DNA of 64,000 nucleotides from Chloroflexota bacterium (GCA_023389575.1 JAEWEG010000050.1:78583-142582), one strand, 5' to 3'. Positions 36,161 through 45,880 are shown, numbered from the stretch's first letter. Notes: generated from the sequence alone by a model not told the origin. Numbers and translations are program-made.

Positions 36161-37054
36161 TCAGTCGTTCGTGGTGAGGCCCAGCTCGCCGCTTCTCATT
36201 CGGTGGGCGTGGTCGGTGACGCGGCGGTCGAGTTCGATAGGGTAGGCGTAGGCGAGATGGGTCGCGACGTCCTGGCCGGCGCGACGGAACAACTCGATCA
36301 TGTGGAACATGGCGTCCCAGGTGTCGTCAATGTCCGGGCCCGCGAAGGTCGATTCGACACCGGCCCAGATATCCGGTGGCAATCGCTTCTTCAGCCCCTT
36401 GCCGTTGACTCCGGTGCTGACTGACCAGTCGTGGTCGCATTCCATTCGCCACTCCAGCATCGGCAACAAGTAGACATAGCGCATGTCGTAGTCGAGACAC
36501 CAGCGGGCGGGCAGCAGTTCGTCGCGCAGCAGGCATTTGGCAACGTACGGCACGCCAACGAAGAAGTCGTTGACCAGGAGCAGGTAGGTGTCCTTGTCGG
36601 GCGGCTTCGGGATATAGGCGGCGTGGGTTGGAGCTGGGAGCCTGGCGGCGATGCCGTCCCGGTCGAGCAGGACGCGGTATCCGGCGTCGAGCTCCGCGTC
36701 GGGTGTTGAACTCATGGTGACCTGAGCGAGCCGTTCCACTGGCCACAGAGTGAAGTCGATCTTGAGACGGCCTTCGTACTGGACGACGTTGCTCGCCTCC
36801 GTGCTGGTGGTTGGGTCGAACGGGTCCCAGTAGGCGACGAGCACCGTTCCGAACGTCGAGAGCCATGAACGGTCGGCGACGAGCGGCTGGATGTCGCGGG
36901 CGACGAGGATGACGTCGTAGTCGGAGAGGGCATCGACCGGAGCGCCCGGTACCGCGCGGGTGCTGGTCAGCAGGATGGCGCGGACGTTGTCGCCGGACAT
37001 CGCCCACTGAGCGAGACGTTCGATGACGGGATCCGGCTGGCTGGCGACGGTCAT
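36161..37054 (-). CDS. ANT(6)-like nucleotidyltransferase
   Basis: A 297-aa protein of the streptomycin 6-adenylyltransferase family. The catalytic nucleotidyltransferase segment LLTSTRAVPGAPVDALSDYDV carries the spaced Asp pair, and KIDFTLWPVERL supplies the third acidic position; the C-terminal helical part (DFFVGVPYVAKCLLRDEL, DIWAGVESTFAG) is typical. Such enzymes transfer AMP to aminoglycosides, but many environmental members have no proven substrate. The ATG at 37054 lies 133 bases from the divergent GTG at 37188. Not evidence of clinical resistance by itself. Confidence 0.8.
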   Translation of the reverse strand: MTVASQPDPVIERLAQWAMSGDNVRAILLTSTRAVPGAPVDALSDYDVILVARDIQPLVADRSWLSTFGTVLVAYWDPFDPTTSTEASNVVQYEGRLKIDFTLWPVERLAQVTMSSTPDAELDAGYRVLLDRDGIAARLPAPTHAAYIPKPPDKDTYLLLVNDFFVGVPYVAKCLLRDELLPARWCLDYDMRYVYLLPMLEWRMECDHDWSVSTGVNGKGLKKRLPPDIWAGVESTFAGPDIDDTWDAMFHMIELFRRAGQDVATHLAYAYPIELDRRVTDHAHRMRSGELGLTTND

Positions 37055-37187
37055 GGGAGCGATTCCTCACACGATGGCTGCCCGCATGGGGCGGCCGTAC
37101 GTTGCACGTGATGCGCGAACTGGCGGAAGATGGTGTACACGACGCCCGGGCATCCGGCCCAGGCGATACCCACGCCAGGACCTGATT

Positions 37188-37679
37188 GTGAGTGACGATA
37201 CCAGCAACCTGATCCCGGATTCCGATTCAGATTCCGAGGAGCTCGAGGACTTTAGCGCGGAGGAACTGCTGGAGCAGGCGCAGATCAACGCGCAGGCCCT
37301 GTTCCTTGGCACGGCCAGCGCCCTGGCTGGCAACGAGGTGGCGCTCGACTCGTGGCGAAACCACCTCGCCGGCACGTTTATCCGCGGCTGGGACACCAGC
37401 ATGGAGTGGGAAGCCTCAGATATCCTTTACGCCCTCCTGACCAGCTACCGGTCCTACGGGGCCGAGGTGATCGACGCCGACCTGGAAGCCGATCCGCCGG
37501 TGGCGCTGATCGATAACCTGCCCAATGTGTACCTGGCCGAAATGCTGGAGGTGGAGCCGGGCCTGATGCACCACCTGTTCCGGATTGGCGAGGATCTCGC
37601 GAGCCAGCTCGGTGGGGCGCTGCTGTGGCGAACGACCGACGATGGCTCGATGGAACTCAAGGTGACGGTGGAGGAGTGA
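37188..37679 (+). CDS. acidic protein of unknown function
   Basis: A 163-aa acidic protein (starts VSDDTSNLIPDSDSDSEELEDF). A predicted all-helical core contains AQALFLGTASALAGNEVALDSWRNHLAG. No family recognised. GTG 37188 follows CAGGA. Its stop overlaps the next gene start (GTGA), so it is coupled to the DUF503 gene. Confidence 0.6.
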   Translation: MSDDTSNLIPDSDSDSEELEDFSAEELLEQAQINAQALFLGTASALAGNEVALDSWRNHLAGTFIRGWDTSMEWEASDILYALLTSYRSYGAEVIDADLEADPPVALIDNLPNVYLAEMLEVEPGLMHHLFRIGEDLASQLGGALLWRTTDDGSMELKVTVEE

Positions 37680-37975
37680 GCGTCACGATTGGCCGGGCGC
37701 GGGTGACGCTGCTGTTCGAGTCGACGTTCTCGCTGAAGGAAAAGCGGGGCGAGATGGCCTCGATCAGCAAGCGCGTGCGGAACCGGTTCAACGCCGCGAT
37801 CGCCGAGATCGAGACGCTGGACGACCTGCGCACCGGTACGTTCGGGATCGTTGTGGTCTCGAACAGCGCGCCCCATGCCAACCAGATGCTGAACACGATC
37901 GTGGCGTTCATCGAGCGTTCGCTGGACCTGAGCTACCTGGGCGAGGTCGAGATCGAGATGGTGCCGTTCGACTGA
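37676..37975 (+). CDS. DUF503/YlxP-family protein
   Basis: A 99-aa protein of the DUF503 family, recognisable by TIGRARVTLLFESTFSLKEKRGEMASISKRVRNRFN and the C-terminal strand YLGEVEIEMVPF. YlxP-like proteins often sit in nusA-infB-rbfA operons and may bind nucleic acid or ribosomes; here it is instead between an unknown gene and a TPM protein. GTG 37676 overlaps the previous stop; its ribosome site (GGAGGA) is unusually close, consistent with coupled translation. Confidence 0.82.
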   Translation: MSVTIGRARVTLLFESTFSLKEKRGEMASISKRVRNRFNAAIAEIETLDDLRTGTFGIVVVSNSAPHANQMLNTIVAFIERSLDLSYLGEVEIEMVPFD

Positions 37976-38088
37976 GGACGCGAATTCTGATGCGGGGTGG
38001 CGGTAGGCGGCTATCGGCCAGCCTTGCCAATCAAATGAGGCACGATTCAGCCGGAGTCCGGCTGACGGTAGGAAGCGGGAGCGGGAGC

Positions 38089-39696
38089 ATGCGACTGACA
38101 TCGGCAAGGGCGAGTGGCGGAACGCGGCGGACGGCATGGAGGGGGCTGGTGCCTGTCCTCATGCTGTTGGTGGCGATGCTGGCGACGGCACTGCCCGGCG
38201 CGGTCTCGGCCCAGGACGCCAGCGATTTCTCGCAACTGAACGCCGGACAGCGGGTCTACGACCTGACGGGATCGTCGCTGACGCCGGAACAGGTCGAGGA
38301 GATCGAGGCGCAGATCGCCGACCTCGAAGCGGTTGGCGCTGATGTGGTGGTGATGGTCCGGGTGTTGGATGCCACGCCGGACGAGACATTGGACCAGGTA
38401 GAGGCGCTGCAACAGGCCTGGGTAGCCGAAACGGGCGCGAACCAGGACAACGCGGTCGCGGTGCTGATCAACCGCGATCCGCAAGACTCGAACTCCGCGC
38501 GGGCCGGAATCTTCGTCGGCAAGACCTTCAACGACGGCAACGTGCCCGAGGACGAGCAGGTCGCGATCGTCGAGGACGCGCTGATCCCGCCGCTGCGAAA
38601 TGGCGACGTTCACGGCAGCTTCATGGCCACCCTGAATCGGCTGGAAAGCAGTATCGTCAACGGCCCACCGAGGAGCGCGTTCGAGAAATGGTCGACCGAC
38701 GCGGGCGAGAGCTGGTTTCCGTGGGCGGGCGTTGGCGCGGCCGTGGCGGCGGTCGCGGGGGCGTTCTCGCTGTTCCGCCACCGGCAGACGACGACCTTCC
38801 CCAAGCAGATGCCAACCACGACCCGGCCTGGCGACCTGACGCCAGCGCTGGCGGGTGCGCTGGTGCACGAGGGGCCGCAGCCGTCGGCGTTCCCGGCCAC
38901 GCTGCTGGACCTGGCGACCCGGCGAGCGCTGACGTTCGAGGTCGAGAGCGAGGGCGGCACGTTCAGCCAGCCGAAGATCAAGGTGAGACTGCTTGACCAC
39001 ACGCTGGTGCGGGACGAGGTCGAGGAGGCCGTGTGGACGGCCCTGGAGAAGAAGGCGGAGATCGGCGTGGTCTCCAGCAAGAACCTGGCCCGGGCTGCTG
39101 GTGATACCGGTGACATGAACAAGGCGATCAAGGCCCAGATGAGCGCGATGGGGTGGATGGATGATGAGGCGGGGGGCAGGAAGGCACTCCTCATCGGAAT
39201 CTTCATCGTGACCGCCGGGCTGGCCATCTTCAGCGGGATCGTCGCGGGGGCCGGAGGAACCTGGTGGCCAGCGATTGGCGCGGTGGCGCTGGGAGCGGTG
39301 GCGATCGCGGCGATCGTCCTCTACGGCAACTACTCCAGTCTCTCGCGGAGTGGCCAGGAGGCGGCCTTGCCGTGGAAGGCGTATCGCGATGGCCTGAAGG
39401 CCGCGGCGAAGGATGAAACCATCCGGCTGGATCTCAACGTGGTGCTGGCCGACTCGGTGGCGATGAACCTGGGATCGGCGATGGACGATCGGCTGAAGGA
39501 GGCGACGAAGTCCGGGCTGACCCTGAGCGCGTTCACCTCGCCTGGTGGCGCGAGCATGATGGGCGCCAACGGCGCCTACTTCCCCTGGTGGATCGCCTTC
39601 AACTCGAGCGTTACGACGGCGAGTGGATCGTCCAGCACCAGTACCGTCAGCGGTGGCGGAGCTGGCGGCGGAGGTGGAGCAGCCGGTTCAACCTGA
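38089..39696 (+). CDS. TPM-domain membrane protein (YgcG/DUF2207-like)
   Basis: A 535-aa protein: signal sequence (GLVPVLMLLVAMLATALPGAVSAQ), an extracytoplasmic TPM domain (SSLTPEQVEEIEAQIADLEAVGADVVVMV ... FNDGNVPEDE), one TM helix (about 205-225), a cytoplasmic DUF2207-like part, and a two-helix membrane pair (ALLIGIFIVTAGLAIFSG; AIGAVALGAVAIAAIVLY). The C-terminus is glycine-rich (SGGGAGGGGG), typical of this family. TPM proteins are linked to photosystem repair in plants and to unknown phosphatase-like functions in bacteria. Followed by terminator 39717-39751. Confidence 0.8.
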   Translation: MRLTSARASGGTRRTAWRGLVPVLMLLVAMLATALPGAVSAQDASDFSQLNAGQRVYDLTGSSLTPEQVEEIEAQIADLEAVGADVVVMVRVLDATPDETLDQVEALQQAWVAETGANQDNAVAVLINRDPQDSNSARAGIFVGKTFNDGNVPEDEQVAIVEDALIPPLRNGDVHGSFMATLNRLESSIVNGPPRSAFEKWSTDAGESWFPWAGVGAAVAAVAGAFSLFRHRQTTTFPKQMPTTTRPGDLTPALAGALVHEGPQPSAFPATLLDLATRRALTFEVESEGGTFSQPKIKVRLLDHTLVRDEVEEAVWTALEKKAEIGVVSSKNLARAAGDTGDMNKAIKAQMSAMGWMDDEAGGRKALLIGIFIVTAGLAIFSGIVAGAGGTWWPAIGAVALGAVAIAAIVLYGNYSSLSRSGQEAALPWKAYRDGLKAAAKDETIRLDLNVVLADSVAMNLGSAMDDRLKEATKSGLTLSAFTSPGGASMMGANGAYFPWWIAFNSSVTTASGSSSTSTVSGGGAGGGGGAAGST

Positions 39697-39716
39697 GGTT
39701 TCGACAAACGAAGTGC

Positions 39717-39751
39717 AACGGCCCCTGGTGCATGTAGCGCCAGGGGCCGTT
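39717..39751 (+). terminator. intrinsic terminator after the TPM gene
   Basis: AACGGCCCCTGG (39717-39728) pairs with CCAGGGGCCGTT (39740-39751) across an 11-base loop and runs into TTTT. Confidence 0.8.
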
Positions 39752-39766
39752 TTGCATGCGGACGGA

Positions 39767-42700
39767 TCAGCCGACGGCGGGTGGACTCGCATCATCGGGC
39801 GCGGGAGTGCCTTCGGTGGTGACCGGCGAGGCGGCCACCGGTGACGCGCCGGGCGTTGCTTCGCCGGTGGAGGCCGTGAATCCCTCCGGCAGCACGATAG
39901 GGAACTGGATGATCCGGCTGGTGGAGGTCTCCGTGACCAGCATGGTTCCATCCTGGTCGATGGCCATACCGACCGGAGCGGTCACGCCGCCGCCGCCTTC
40001 ACCCTGGACCGGAACGAACTCGACGCCGTTCCAGGCCTGGATCGTGCCGGCGGTCGGCGTGGTGACGTAGAGAATGCCGTTGGAGTCGAAGCGGAGGAAG
40101 GACTGCTGGCCGATCTGGCCCTCCCAGTTGGGCATCGGGATCTGAGTGACGGGTTCGCCCGCTTTGGTGAAGACGCTGATGCGGGCGTTGCCGGTATCGG
40201 CCACGTACACGTTGCCGTCCGGGCCAATCGCGATGCCGACTGGTTCGAGGAGCTGATTGGCCTCCGACCCCGCGCCGCCGAACGCGCGGAGGAACGTGCC
40301 ATCGGAGGCGAAGACCTGGACGCGCTCGTTGCCGGTGTCGGTGACGTAGAGTTCGCCATCGGCGATTGCCACGCTGCGCGGGCCGTAGAACAGGCCGGGC
40401 GAGACGCTGGGGTCGGCGGAGTTACCGGTATCGGTAATCTCGCCGGAGCGGCCAAGCTCGCGAACGAGGTTTCCTTCGGCGTCGAGGATGATGATGCGGT
40501 GATTCCAGGTGTCGGCGATGTAAATCAGGTCGTCCGGGCCGACGATGATGTCGCTGGCGCCCTGGCTGGCCGGATCGAACCAGCCGAGGCCAATCCGCTG
40601 GTCATCCTCCGCGCTCCAGGCGCCGAGGAACGCGCCATCGCGGGCGAATCGCTGGATGCGCTGGTTGCCCGCATCGACGATGTAGATGGTCTGGCCGTCG
40701 TTGGAGAGCGCGATGCCGGTGGGGCCGCTCACCTGGCCGAGGGACGTGCCGGGGCCGAGGGTCTGGCCGGTGGCGAGGTCGAACGGACCGGCGCTGGGGT
40801 TCATCTGGTTGCTGAGTCGGAAGGTGTACCCGGCGCTGAACTGCTCCGGAACCGGCGCGACATCGAGTTCCCTGAAGAAGATGAACCGGAAGCCGTCGTA
40901 CCACTCGCTGGGCGAGAAGACGGTGGAGAACACGGAGCCGAATGAGAGCGATTCGAATTCGGGCGCAACCCGGTTCACCCATCCGCGGGACTGGACGATG
41001 AAGCCGTTGTCTTCCATGCCCTCCTTGGTGGGCGCGATCACCAGGTCGGCGTCACCCCAGCCAGCGGGGCTGGTGACGTTGACGTTCGCGAAGTCGCGGA
41101 AGTACCACATGAACGGGTCTTCGATGGCGGGGTCGATCGCAATGTTCAGGCCGTAGCTGCCGGTATTGTCGATATTCGAGACTTCGGTGACCGAGAGATC
41201 CCGGGATAGGCGCAGCGTCTGGTCGACGAACGAGCGAACGGATTGGGTGGGAACGCGTTGGGCGATCATCTCGACGCCCGTGTCGGCGCGGACCCAGGCA
41301 AGCTGCGTGGTCGTGCGAACGGTGTAGACGCCGAGCAGCATGGTGAGGACCAGTAGCGCGCACCAGCCGGCGTAGCGTGGGTAATGGGCGCGGGTCGATT
41401 CCCGGGCGACGAGGTAGCCGAACGGGACCACGACGATGAACAGGATGAACAGGACGCCGAGCCACGGGGAACTGGTGTTGCTGGACGCGCCATCGTTGGC
41501 CCGGGCGATGAGGGTGATGACGCCGACTCCGCCAAAGAAGAGGCCGAACATGGCGGCGAGCAGGAGCCCATCGCGGGTATTGGCCAGGGTTCGCCAGCGG
41601 ATGCGGGTGACGATGCGTCCGAGCCCGATTCCGCCGAGAAGCACCAGCGGGAGAGTGACCAGCACGGTCTGGTCGGCCTGGCGCCCGGAGGCGAGGCTCT
41701 GGAGCACGAGGGCGACAACGAACCAGGTGGCGAAGAGGGTGGGCTTGAGCTGGCGGTCGCCAGCGTCCTCGTCCTCGCGGTTGGAGTTGGAGGAGACGGC
41801 GACGATGGCGAGGACCACCGCGGCGAGTTCGTACAGGAGCGTGGCGTAGAAGAAGAACTGGGTTGGCGTGGTCGAGGTCTGGGTGGCCATCATGCGGCCC
41901 CAGTCGCGGAAGGTGATCAGGAACCCTTCGAGCGCGGAGGCCTCGGAGAGCAAGCGGGAGAACGCCAGGAGCGTCACGATGACGAAGGCGGCGATGGCCC
42001 CGGCCAGCCCGCGGCTGGACGACATGATGGCGGACAGACCGGCGGCGACCGGTCCCTGCCGGCCCTGGTCGTCCCGGCGGCTGTCGGCCACGGACGCGAC
42101 CGCCAGGGCGATGCCAATAGCGATGATGGCGGAGATGCCTTCCGGGCCGGAGGCGATCATGGCCGCGAGTGAGCCTCCGAAGACCGCCGCCCAGCCGGCG
42201 ACGCGGCTTTCGAACGAGGTTCCCGCCCGGATAATGGCGACCACGGCGAGCAGCGAGAAGAAGGCGATCAGGATGGCGGGATCGACGGTCCGCGAGGCGA
42301 ACACGAGGGTGGGGGAGACCGCCGCGAGAATCGCCATGCCGGCGACCGACGCGCGTGAGAGCGTGGGCCGAAACGCGAGCGTGAGCGCGACGATGCCGAC
42401 TCCGGCGATGGCCGCGCCGGACCGGGTGATGGCGTCGGTGACGCCGAAGAGGAAGTACATCGCCGTTTGGAGCAGCAGGAAGAGGGGCGAGACCTCCGGG
42501 ATAGACTGGCCAGGCGGGAGGGGCTTGCCGGTGTAGAGCGCCCAGGAACGGTAGGCCCAGTCGCCTTCGCGCTGGGAAAGCACATAGGCGTCAAGCTGGG
42601 AGAAGCGGAGGATGGCCGCGATGGCGAGGGCGATGGCCGCCCAGGCGCCGTACCAGCCCAGTCGCCCGAAGTCGATGCGCCGGTCGAGCGTGGATGGCGG

Positions 42701-42778
42701 CCGGTCGTGGCTGGCGGGCAGGGGACCCGTGACATCCTGGGTGGGATTCTGATTGTCCGCCGCGTCAGATGCGGTCAC
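39767..42778 (-). CDS. multi-TM membrane protein with C-terminal NHL beta-propeller
   Basis: A 1003-aa protein. The first half is a GT-C-type polytopic membrane domain (about 10-12 helices) resembling protein-mannosyltransferase/GT39 folds, with a first loop YVLSQREGDWAYRSW where such enzymes carry acidic residues. After an extracytoplasmic region (about 480-630) come about six NHL-type propeller blades (e.g. IYIVDAGNQRIQRF, LYVTDTGNERVQVF, VYVADTGNARISVF), ending in a Pro/Ser-rich ASPVAASPVTTEG tail. The propeller should lie outside the cell and may bind glycan, lipid or protein. GTG 42778 follows AAGGA. It lies just downstream of the Agl23-like gene on the same strand. Confidence 0.8.
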   Translation of the reverse strand: MTASDAADNQNPTQDVTGPLPASHDRPPSTLDRRIDFGRLGWYGAWAAIALAIAAILRFSQLDAYVLSQREGDWAYRSWALYTGKPLPPGQSIPEVSPLFLLLQTAMYFLFGVTDAITRSGAAIAGVGIVALTLAFRPTLSRASVAGMAILAAVSPTLVFASRTVDPAILIAFFSLLAVVAIIRAGTSFESRVAGWAAVFGGSLAAMIASGPEGISAIIAIGIALAVASVADSRRDDQGRQGPVAAGLSAIMSSSRGLAGAIAAFVIVTLLAFSRLLSEASALEGFLITFRDWGRMMATQTSTTPTQFFFYATLLYELAAVVLAIVAVSSNSNREDEDAGDRQLKPTLFATWFVVALVLQSLASGRQADQTVLVTLPLVLLGGIGLGRIVTRIRWRTLANTRDGLLLAAMFGLFFGGVGVITLIARANDGASSNTSSPWLGVLFILFIVVVPFGYLVARESTRAHYPRYAGWCALLVLTMLLGVYTVRTTTQLAWVRADTGVEMIAQRVPTQSVRSFVDQTLRLSRDLSVTEVSNIDNTGSYGLNIAIDPAIEDPFMWYFRDFANVNVTSPAGWGDADLVIAPTKEGMEDNGFIVQSRGWVNRVAPEFESLSFGSVFSTVFSPSEWYDGFRFIFFRELDVAPVPEQFSAGYTFRLSNQMNPSAGPFDLATGQTLGPGTSLGQVSGPTGIALSNDGQTIYIVDAGNQRIQRFARDGAFLGAWSAEDDQRIGLGWFDPASQGASDIIVGPDDLIYIADTWNHRIIILDAEGNLVRELGRSGEITDTGNSADPSVSPGLFYGPRSVAIADGELYVTDTGNERVQVFASDGTFLRAFGGAGSEANQLLEPVGIAIGPDGNVYVADTGNARISVFTKAGEPVTQIPMPNWEGQIGQQSFLRFDSNGILYVTTPTAGTIQAWNGVEFVPVQGEGGGGVTAPVGMAIDQDGTMLVTETSTSRIIQFPIVLPEGFTASTGEATPGASPVAASPVTTEGTPAPDDASPPAVG

Positions 42779-42853
42779 CGCGTTGTCCTTCCGTCGTGAT
42801 CCGGGAAATCGGGGCCGGAGCGGGCTCCGGTGGCGTGCATGCTCAAGGGGCGA

Positions 42854-45244
42854 TTACTCACCATAGCGAATCTGGTTGTAGTACGGCAGCAAGTCATCCC
42901 TGATGTACAGCGTGTACCGGTACGGGTTCAGGCCGTCGGGCAGTTCGCGGAAGAAGAGCAGGCGGAACAGGCGTTGCTGGCCTTCGGGCTCGGCCTGGGT
43001 TATGAGGCTGCTCCAGATCGACTCCGCGATGGCGGTGACGCCATGGGGCTCGGATTCGCTGATCCAGGCCGAACTGCCTGGCGTGAGTTCCGGCGCGATG
43101 GCGAACCGGCGGTAGATGGAATATTCGGGTTCGTGCCAGCGCAGCACATAGGTTTGGGCGGTGTAGCCCTCGATTTCGGCGTCGACCGTGCAGCCGCGAC
43201 CAGCGTCGGAATTGGCGATGATGACGGGCGGGAGGTTTGTCCCGTCGAACAGCGTCTGCTCGCTGATCTGGTACGCGCCAGGGTTGTCACGGAAGTACCA
43301 GGTGAGCGGCCAGGCGGTGCACTTGTTGTAGCCAATCTCGAGGCTGTCGTTGCCGTACGCGAGCCAGGAAAGTTCGGTGAGTTCGTCGTCCATCACCTTC
43401 AGGTCGGGAGCGGTGGTGTTGTAGATGAGGGTGTCCTTGGCGATGTCGCCTTCGAGGAAAGCCAGCCGGAACCCGGCGTGGACCTGGTAGACGCTCATCA
43501 CGAGGAGCATGGCGACGATGACGATGTTGGCGGTGTGGCGGGCCCCGGCGAGCACGTACGAGCAGACGATGATCGCGAGCCCCGCGATGGGGATCAGGGC
43601 GAGCAGCCACCACTTGTCGAGGGATGCCGCCGTGAGTTCGCGCGCGCCGGTCACGCTGTAGGTGCCGTAGGTGAGGCGGGAGGCCTCCAGGAACCACGCG
43701 CCGCAAATGATGACGAGCATTGCGATGACGCCGGCGCCGAACTGGTGGGCGGTGAAACCCATGACGCGTGCGTCGCGGTCGCGGTACCAGGCGCGGGCGC
43801 TGGCGATGATTTCGTCGAGCAGGAGACCGCCGAGGAGGATGGCCGGCAGCAGGAAGTGCATAATCAGCCAGGGCATCTTCTCACCGGCCCAGGAGAGGAC
43901 GGCGAAGAGGAACAGGAACCAGCCGAAGAGGAAGCTGGCAAAGAGCAACTTGGGATGTCGCGGTCCGCCAATCGCGGCCCGGCCCAGTCGCCAGGCGACC
44001 ACCACACAGGCGGCGGTGCAGAGGAAAATGGCGAGCCATTCGTACTGGAACGACTCGGTGACGAAATAGAACCACGGCTGGTTGCCGCGCCGTTCATCGT
44101 GCTGGCCGAGCCAGTACAGCAGCGTGCCATCGGTGGCGTAGGTGGAGGTGGCGATGCCGTTCAGGTTGGTGAACAGCGTGGTGAAGAGCCCGAAGAAGAT
44201 CACGATCATGGTGACAAGGCCGATGGCCAGGCCTTCGACGTCCTTAAGCGCGTTCAGCACGCCGCGTTCGAGCGAGCCGGGAGCGCTGTGGCCGAAGATC
44301 GCCTCGAGATAGCCATCGGGGCCGACGCGGTTCCGGACCGACGCCCGCATCACCATGAAGGATGCGACGAGGAAGCCGATCCCGATCAGGATCGCGCCGA
44401 TGACGAACGGGTTCGAGAGCAATTCCTTGTAGTAATCGGATTGCTGCTGCTGGGTCGGATTGTTCCAGGGAATGAGCGGCAGCTTTTCCCAGTCCAGGGC
44501 GCGCCGGGCGGCCAGCAGCAGGACGCCCGCGCCGGCGGTGCCGAGCACGACCGGAACGAGGGGCCGGAGCGATCCCCAGAGCAGGGCGAGGAAGAGGACG
44601 CCGACGAACACCAGCAGGATGGCGAAGACGATTTCGTGGTTGGTGAGCATGAACGCGACGGAGACGAAGGCGACGAACATCCACCGCCGCTGGGGGCGTT
44701 CGAGGTAGCGGAAGATGGCGATGGTGAGTGCCAGCGCGCCAACGCACGTGTACGGGTCGTGGCGAATGTAGCGAGTGTAGTAGAGAAACGACGGCGAGAT
44801 CAGCAGCATGAACCCGGCGGCCAGCGCGCCGTAGCGACCGAGAAAGCGGCTTCCGCGCAGCAGCCATGGACCACCGACCAGGAGCACGCCAGCGAGGGCG
44901 GGGAGGAAGCGGGAGGTGGCGTCACTGTCACCGAAGAGAAAGTAGATCAGGGCGTTGGCGTGGAAGAGGAACGGTCCGTGGGAGAGTGGGTTATGGACGT
45001 AGGGAATCTCGCCGGTGGCGAAGAACCACGAGTAATAGGTGTGGATCGATTCGTCGTGATGGAGTGTCCGGTATTCGAGATTCCAGAAGCGGGTGGCGAA
45101 GGCGGCGAGGACGAGGATGATCCAGAGCAGGGATTCCACCGAAACGCCGCGCGCGCGGCTGCCTGGAGTGGCCTCCTCGCGGGATCGGGCGCCAGTGGGA
45201 CCGGCGACGGCGGAATGAACCGGAGTTGGGGACCCTGATACCAC
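42854..45244 (-). CDS. Agl23/TIGR03663-like polytopic membrane protein
   Basis: About 796 aa with 12 or more TM helices in a GT-C arrangement. The first extracytoplasmic loop holds LHHDESIHTYYSW, an Asp-Glu pair as in polyprenol-sugar glycosyltransferases; SPSFLYYTRYIRHDPYTC and the long C-terminal soluble part (YNKCTAWPLTWYFRDNPG) match the archaeal/Chloroflexi Agl23 type, associated with surface glycosylation. Start uncertain: GTG 45244 (GGAG eight bases upstream) is preferred over GTG 45310. The next gene begins 75 bases downstream, so the two giants are probably one operon. They may act on a lipid-linked sugar for surface glycosylation, an inference. Confidence 0.82.
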   Translation of the reverse strand: MVSGSPTPVHSAVAGPTGARSREEATPGSRARGVSVESLLWIILVLAAFATRFWNLEYRTLHHDESIHTYYSWFFATGEIPYVHNPLSHGPFLFHANALIYFLFGDSDATSRFLPALAGVLLVGGPWLLRGSRFLGRYGALAAGFMLLISPSFLYYTRYIRHDPYTCVGALALTIAIFRYLERPQRRWMFVAFVSVAFMLTNHEIVFAILLVFVGVLFLALLWGSLRPLVPVVLGTAGAGVLLLAARRALDWEKLPLIPWNNPTQQQQSDYYKELLSNPFVIGAILIGIGFLVASFMVMRASVRNRVGPDGYLEAIFGHSAPGSLERGVLNALKDVEGLAIGLVTMIVIFFGLFTTLFTNLNGIATSTYATDGTLLYWLGQHDERRGNQPWFYFVTESFQYEWLAIFLCTAACVVVAWRLGRAAIGGPRHPKLLFASFLFGWFLFLFAVLSWAGEKMPWLIMHFLLPAILLGGLLLDEIIASARAWYRDRDARVMGFTAHQFGAGVIAMLVIICGAWFLEASRLTYGTYSVTGARELTAASLDKWWLLALIPIAGLAIIVCSYVLAGARHTANIVIVAMLLVMSVYQVHAGFRLAFLEGDIAKDTLIYNTTAPDLKVMDDELTELSWLAYGNDSLEIGYNKCTAWPLTWYFRDNPGAYQISEQTLFDGTNLPPVIIANSDAGRGCTVDAEIEGYTAQTYVLRWHEPEYSIYRRFAIAPELTPGSSAWISESEPHGVTAIAESIWSSLITQAEPEGQQRLFRLLFFRELPDGLNPYRYTLYIRDDLLPYYNQIRYGE

Positions 45245-45589
45245 GAAGGCGACTCCAAGACGGAAGGGTGACGAACAGCGGGAAGCGCGAATGCCCTCCC
45301 GCGCTTTCACGGATCATGAACGGGGCGAGCATCCCGCGAACGTTGGCGGGAAGAGGCGCGAGCCCGGATATCGAACAGAGTTTAGCGCGTCAGCGATGAC
45401 AGGACAGCCCCGGCCAGCTGGCGCGATCCCCTGGGACGGTTCCGGGCCATCGTTACGGGAACGAACCGCCGGGCGATTGGGTTTCGGCCGCTCTGCTACG
45501 ATTAGCCGCGTTCGCCGGGTTTTCCCGCGTGGGAACGGGGTTCCCGGTCCAGTCCCGGCTTGATGCATCGCGATCTCCAGGAGGACCAG
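45245..45589 (+). other. divergent intergenic region (about 345 b)
   Basis: No gene. A weak TACGAT -10-like box (45497-45502) could serve the His-rich gene at 45590. A short inverted repeat lies at about 45332-45351. Nothing else is supported. Confidence 0.5.
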
Positions 45590-45880
45590 ATGACGGACAA
45601 CGACGTACAGGACAAGGCGGAAGAGCAGGAGCAACTGGCGCGCGAGATCGGCGAGGAGCTGACCGATGCGTTCGTGGCCTACGTGCGCGGCGACGTGGCG
45701 TTCGAGGATCTCAGCTTCGGTGTCTACGACGCGTTGAGCGATCTGCACGTGATCCGGAGTGGTGACTACGTGCTCGAGGACGAAGAGCACGATCACGATC
45801 ACGACCACGAAGGCCATGATCACCACGATCATGACCACGACCACGATCATGACCACGAGGGGCACGATCACCATCATTGA
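45590..45880 (+). CDS. small protein with His/Asp-rich metal-binding tail
   Basis: A 96-aa protein. The N-terminal 60 residues form an acidic, probably helical unit (AREIGEELTDAFVAYVRGD). The last 30 residues are alternating His-Asp (DHDHDHEGHDHH repeats), typical of Ni, Co, Zn or Cu chelating tails. Such tails occur in urease/hydrogenase chaperones and metal-resistance proteins, but no metal gene is adjacent. AGGAGG (45579-45584) precedes the ATG at 45590. The repetitive coding sequence (GATCAC/GACCAC units) is the direct source of the tail. Confidence 0.7.
   Translation: MTDNDVQDKAEEQEQLAREIGEELTDAFVAYVRGDVAFEDLSFGVYDALSDLHVIRSGDYVLEDEEHDHDHDHEGHDHHDHDHDHDHDHEGHDHHH

Noticed and set aside
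36161..37054. Acquired aminoglycoside-resistance gene
   Set aside because: Base composition and context look native; the ANT(6)-like family is common in environmental genomes and no mobile flanks were seen.
39767..45244. Large open frames opposite the giant membrane proteins
   Set aside because: High-GC shadow frames of the real minus-strand genes; no ribosome sites or recognisable domains.
45781..45877. Tandem GATCAC/GACCAC DNA repeat
   Set aside because: It encodes the His-Asp protein tail of the 45590 gene and is not a separate repeat element.
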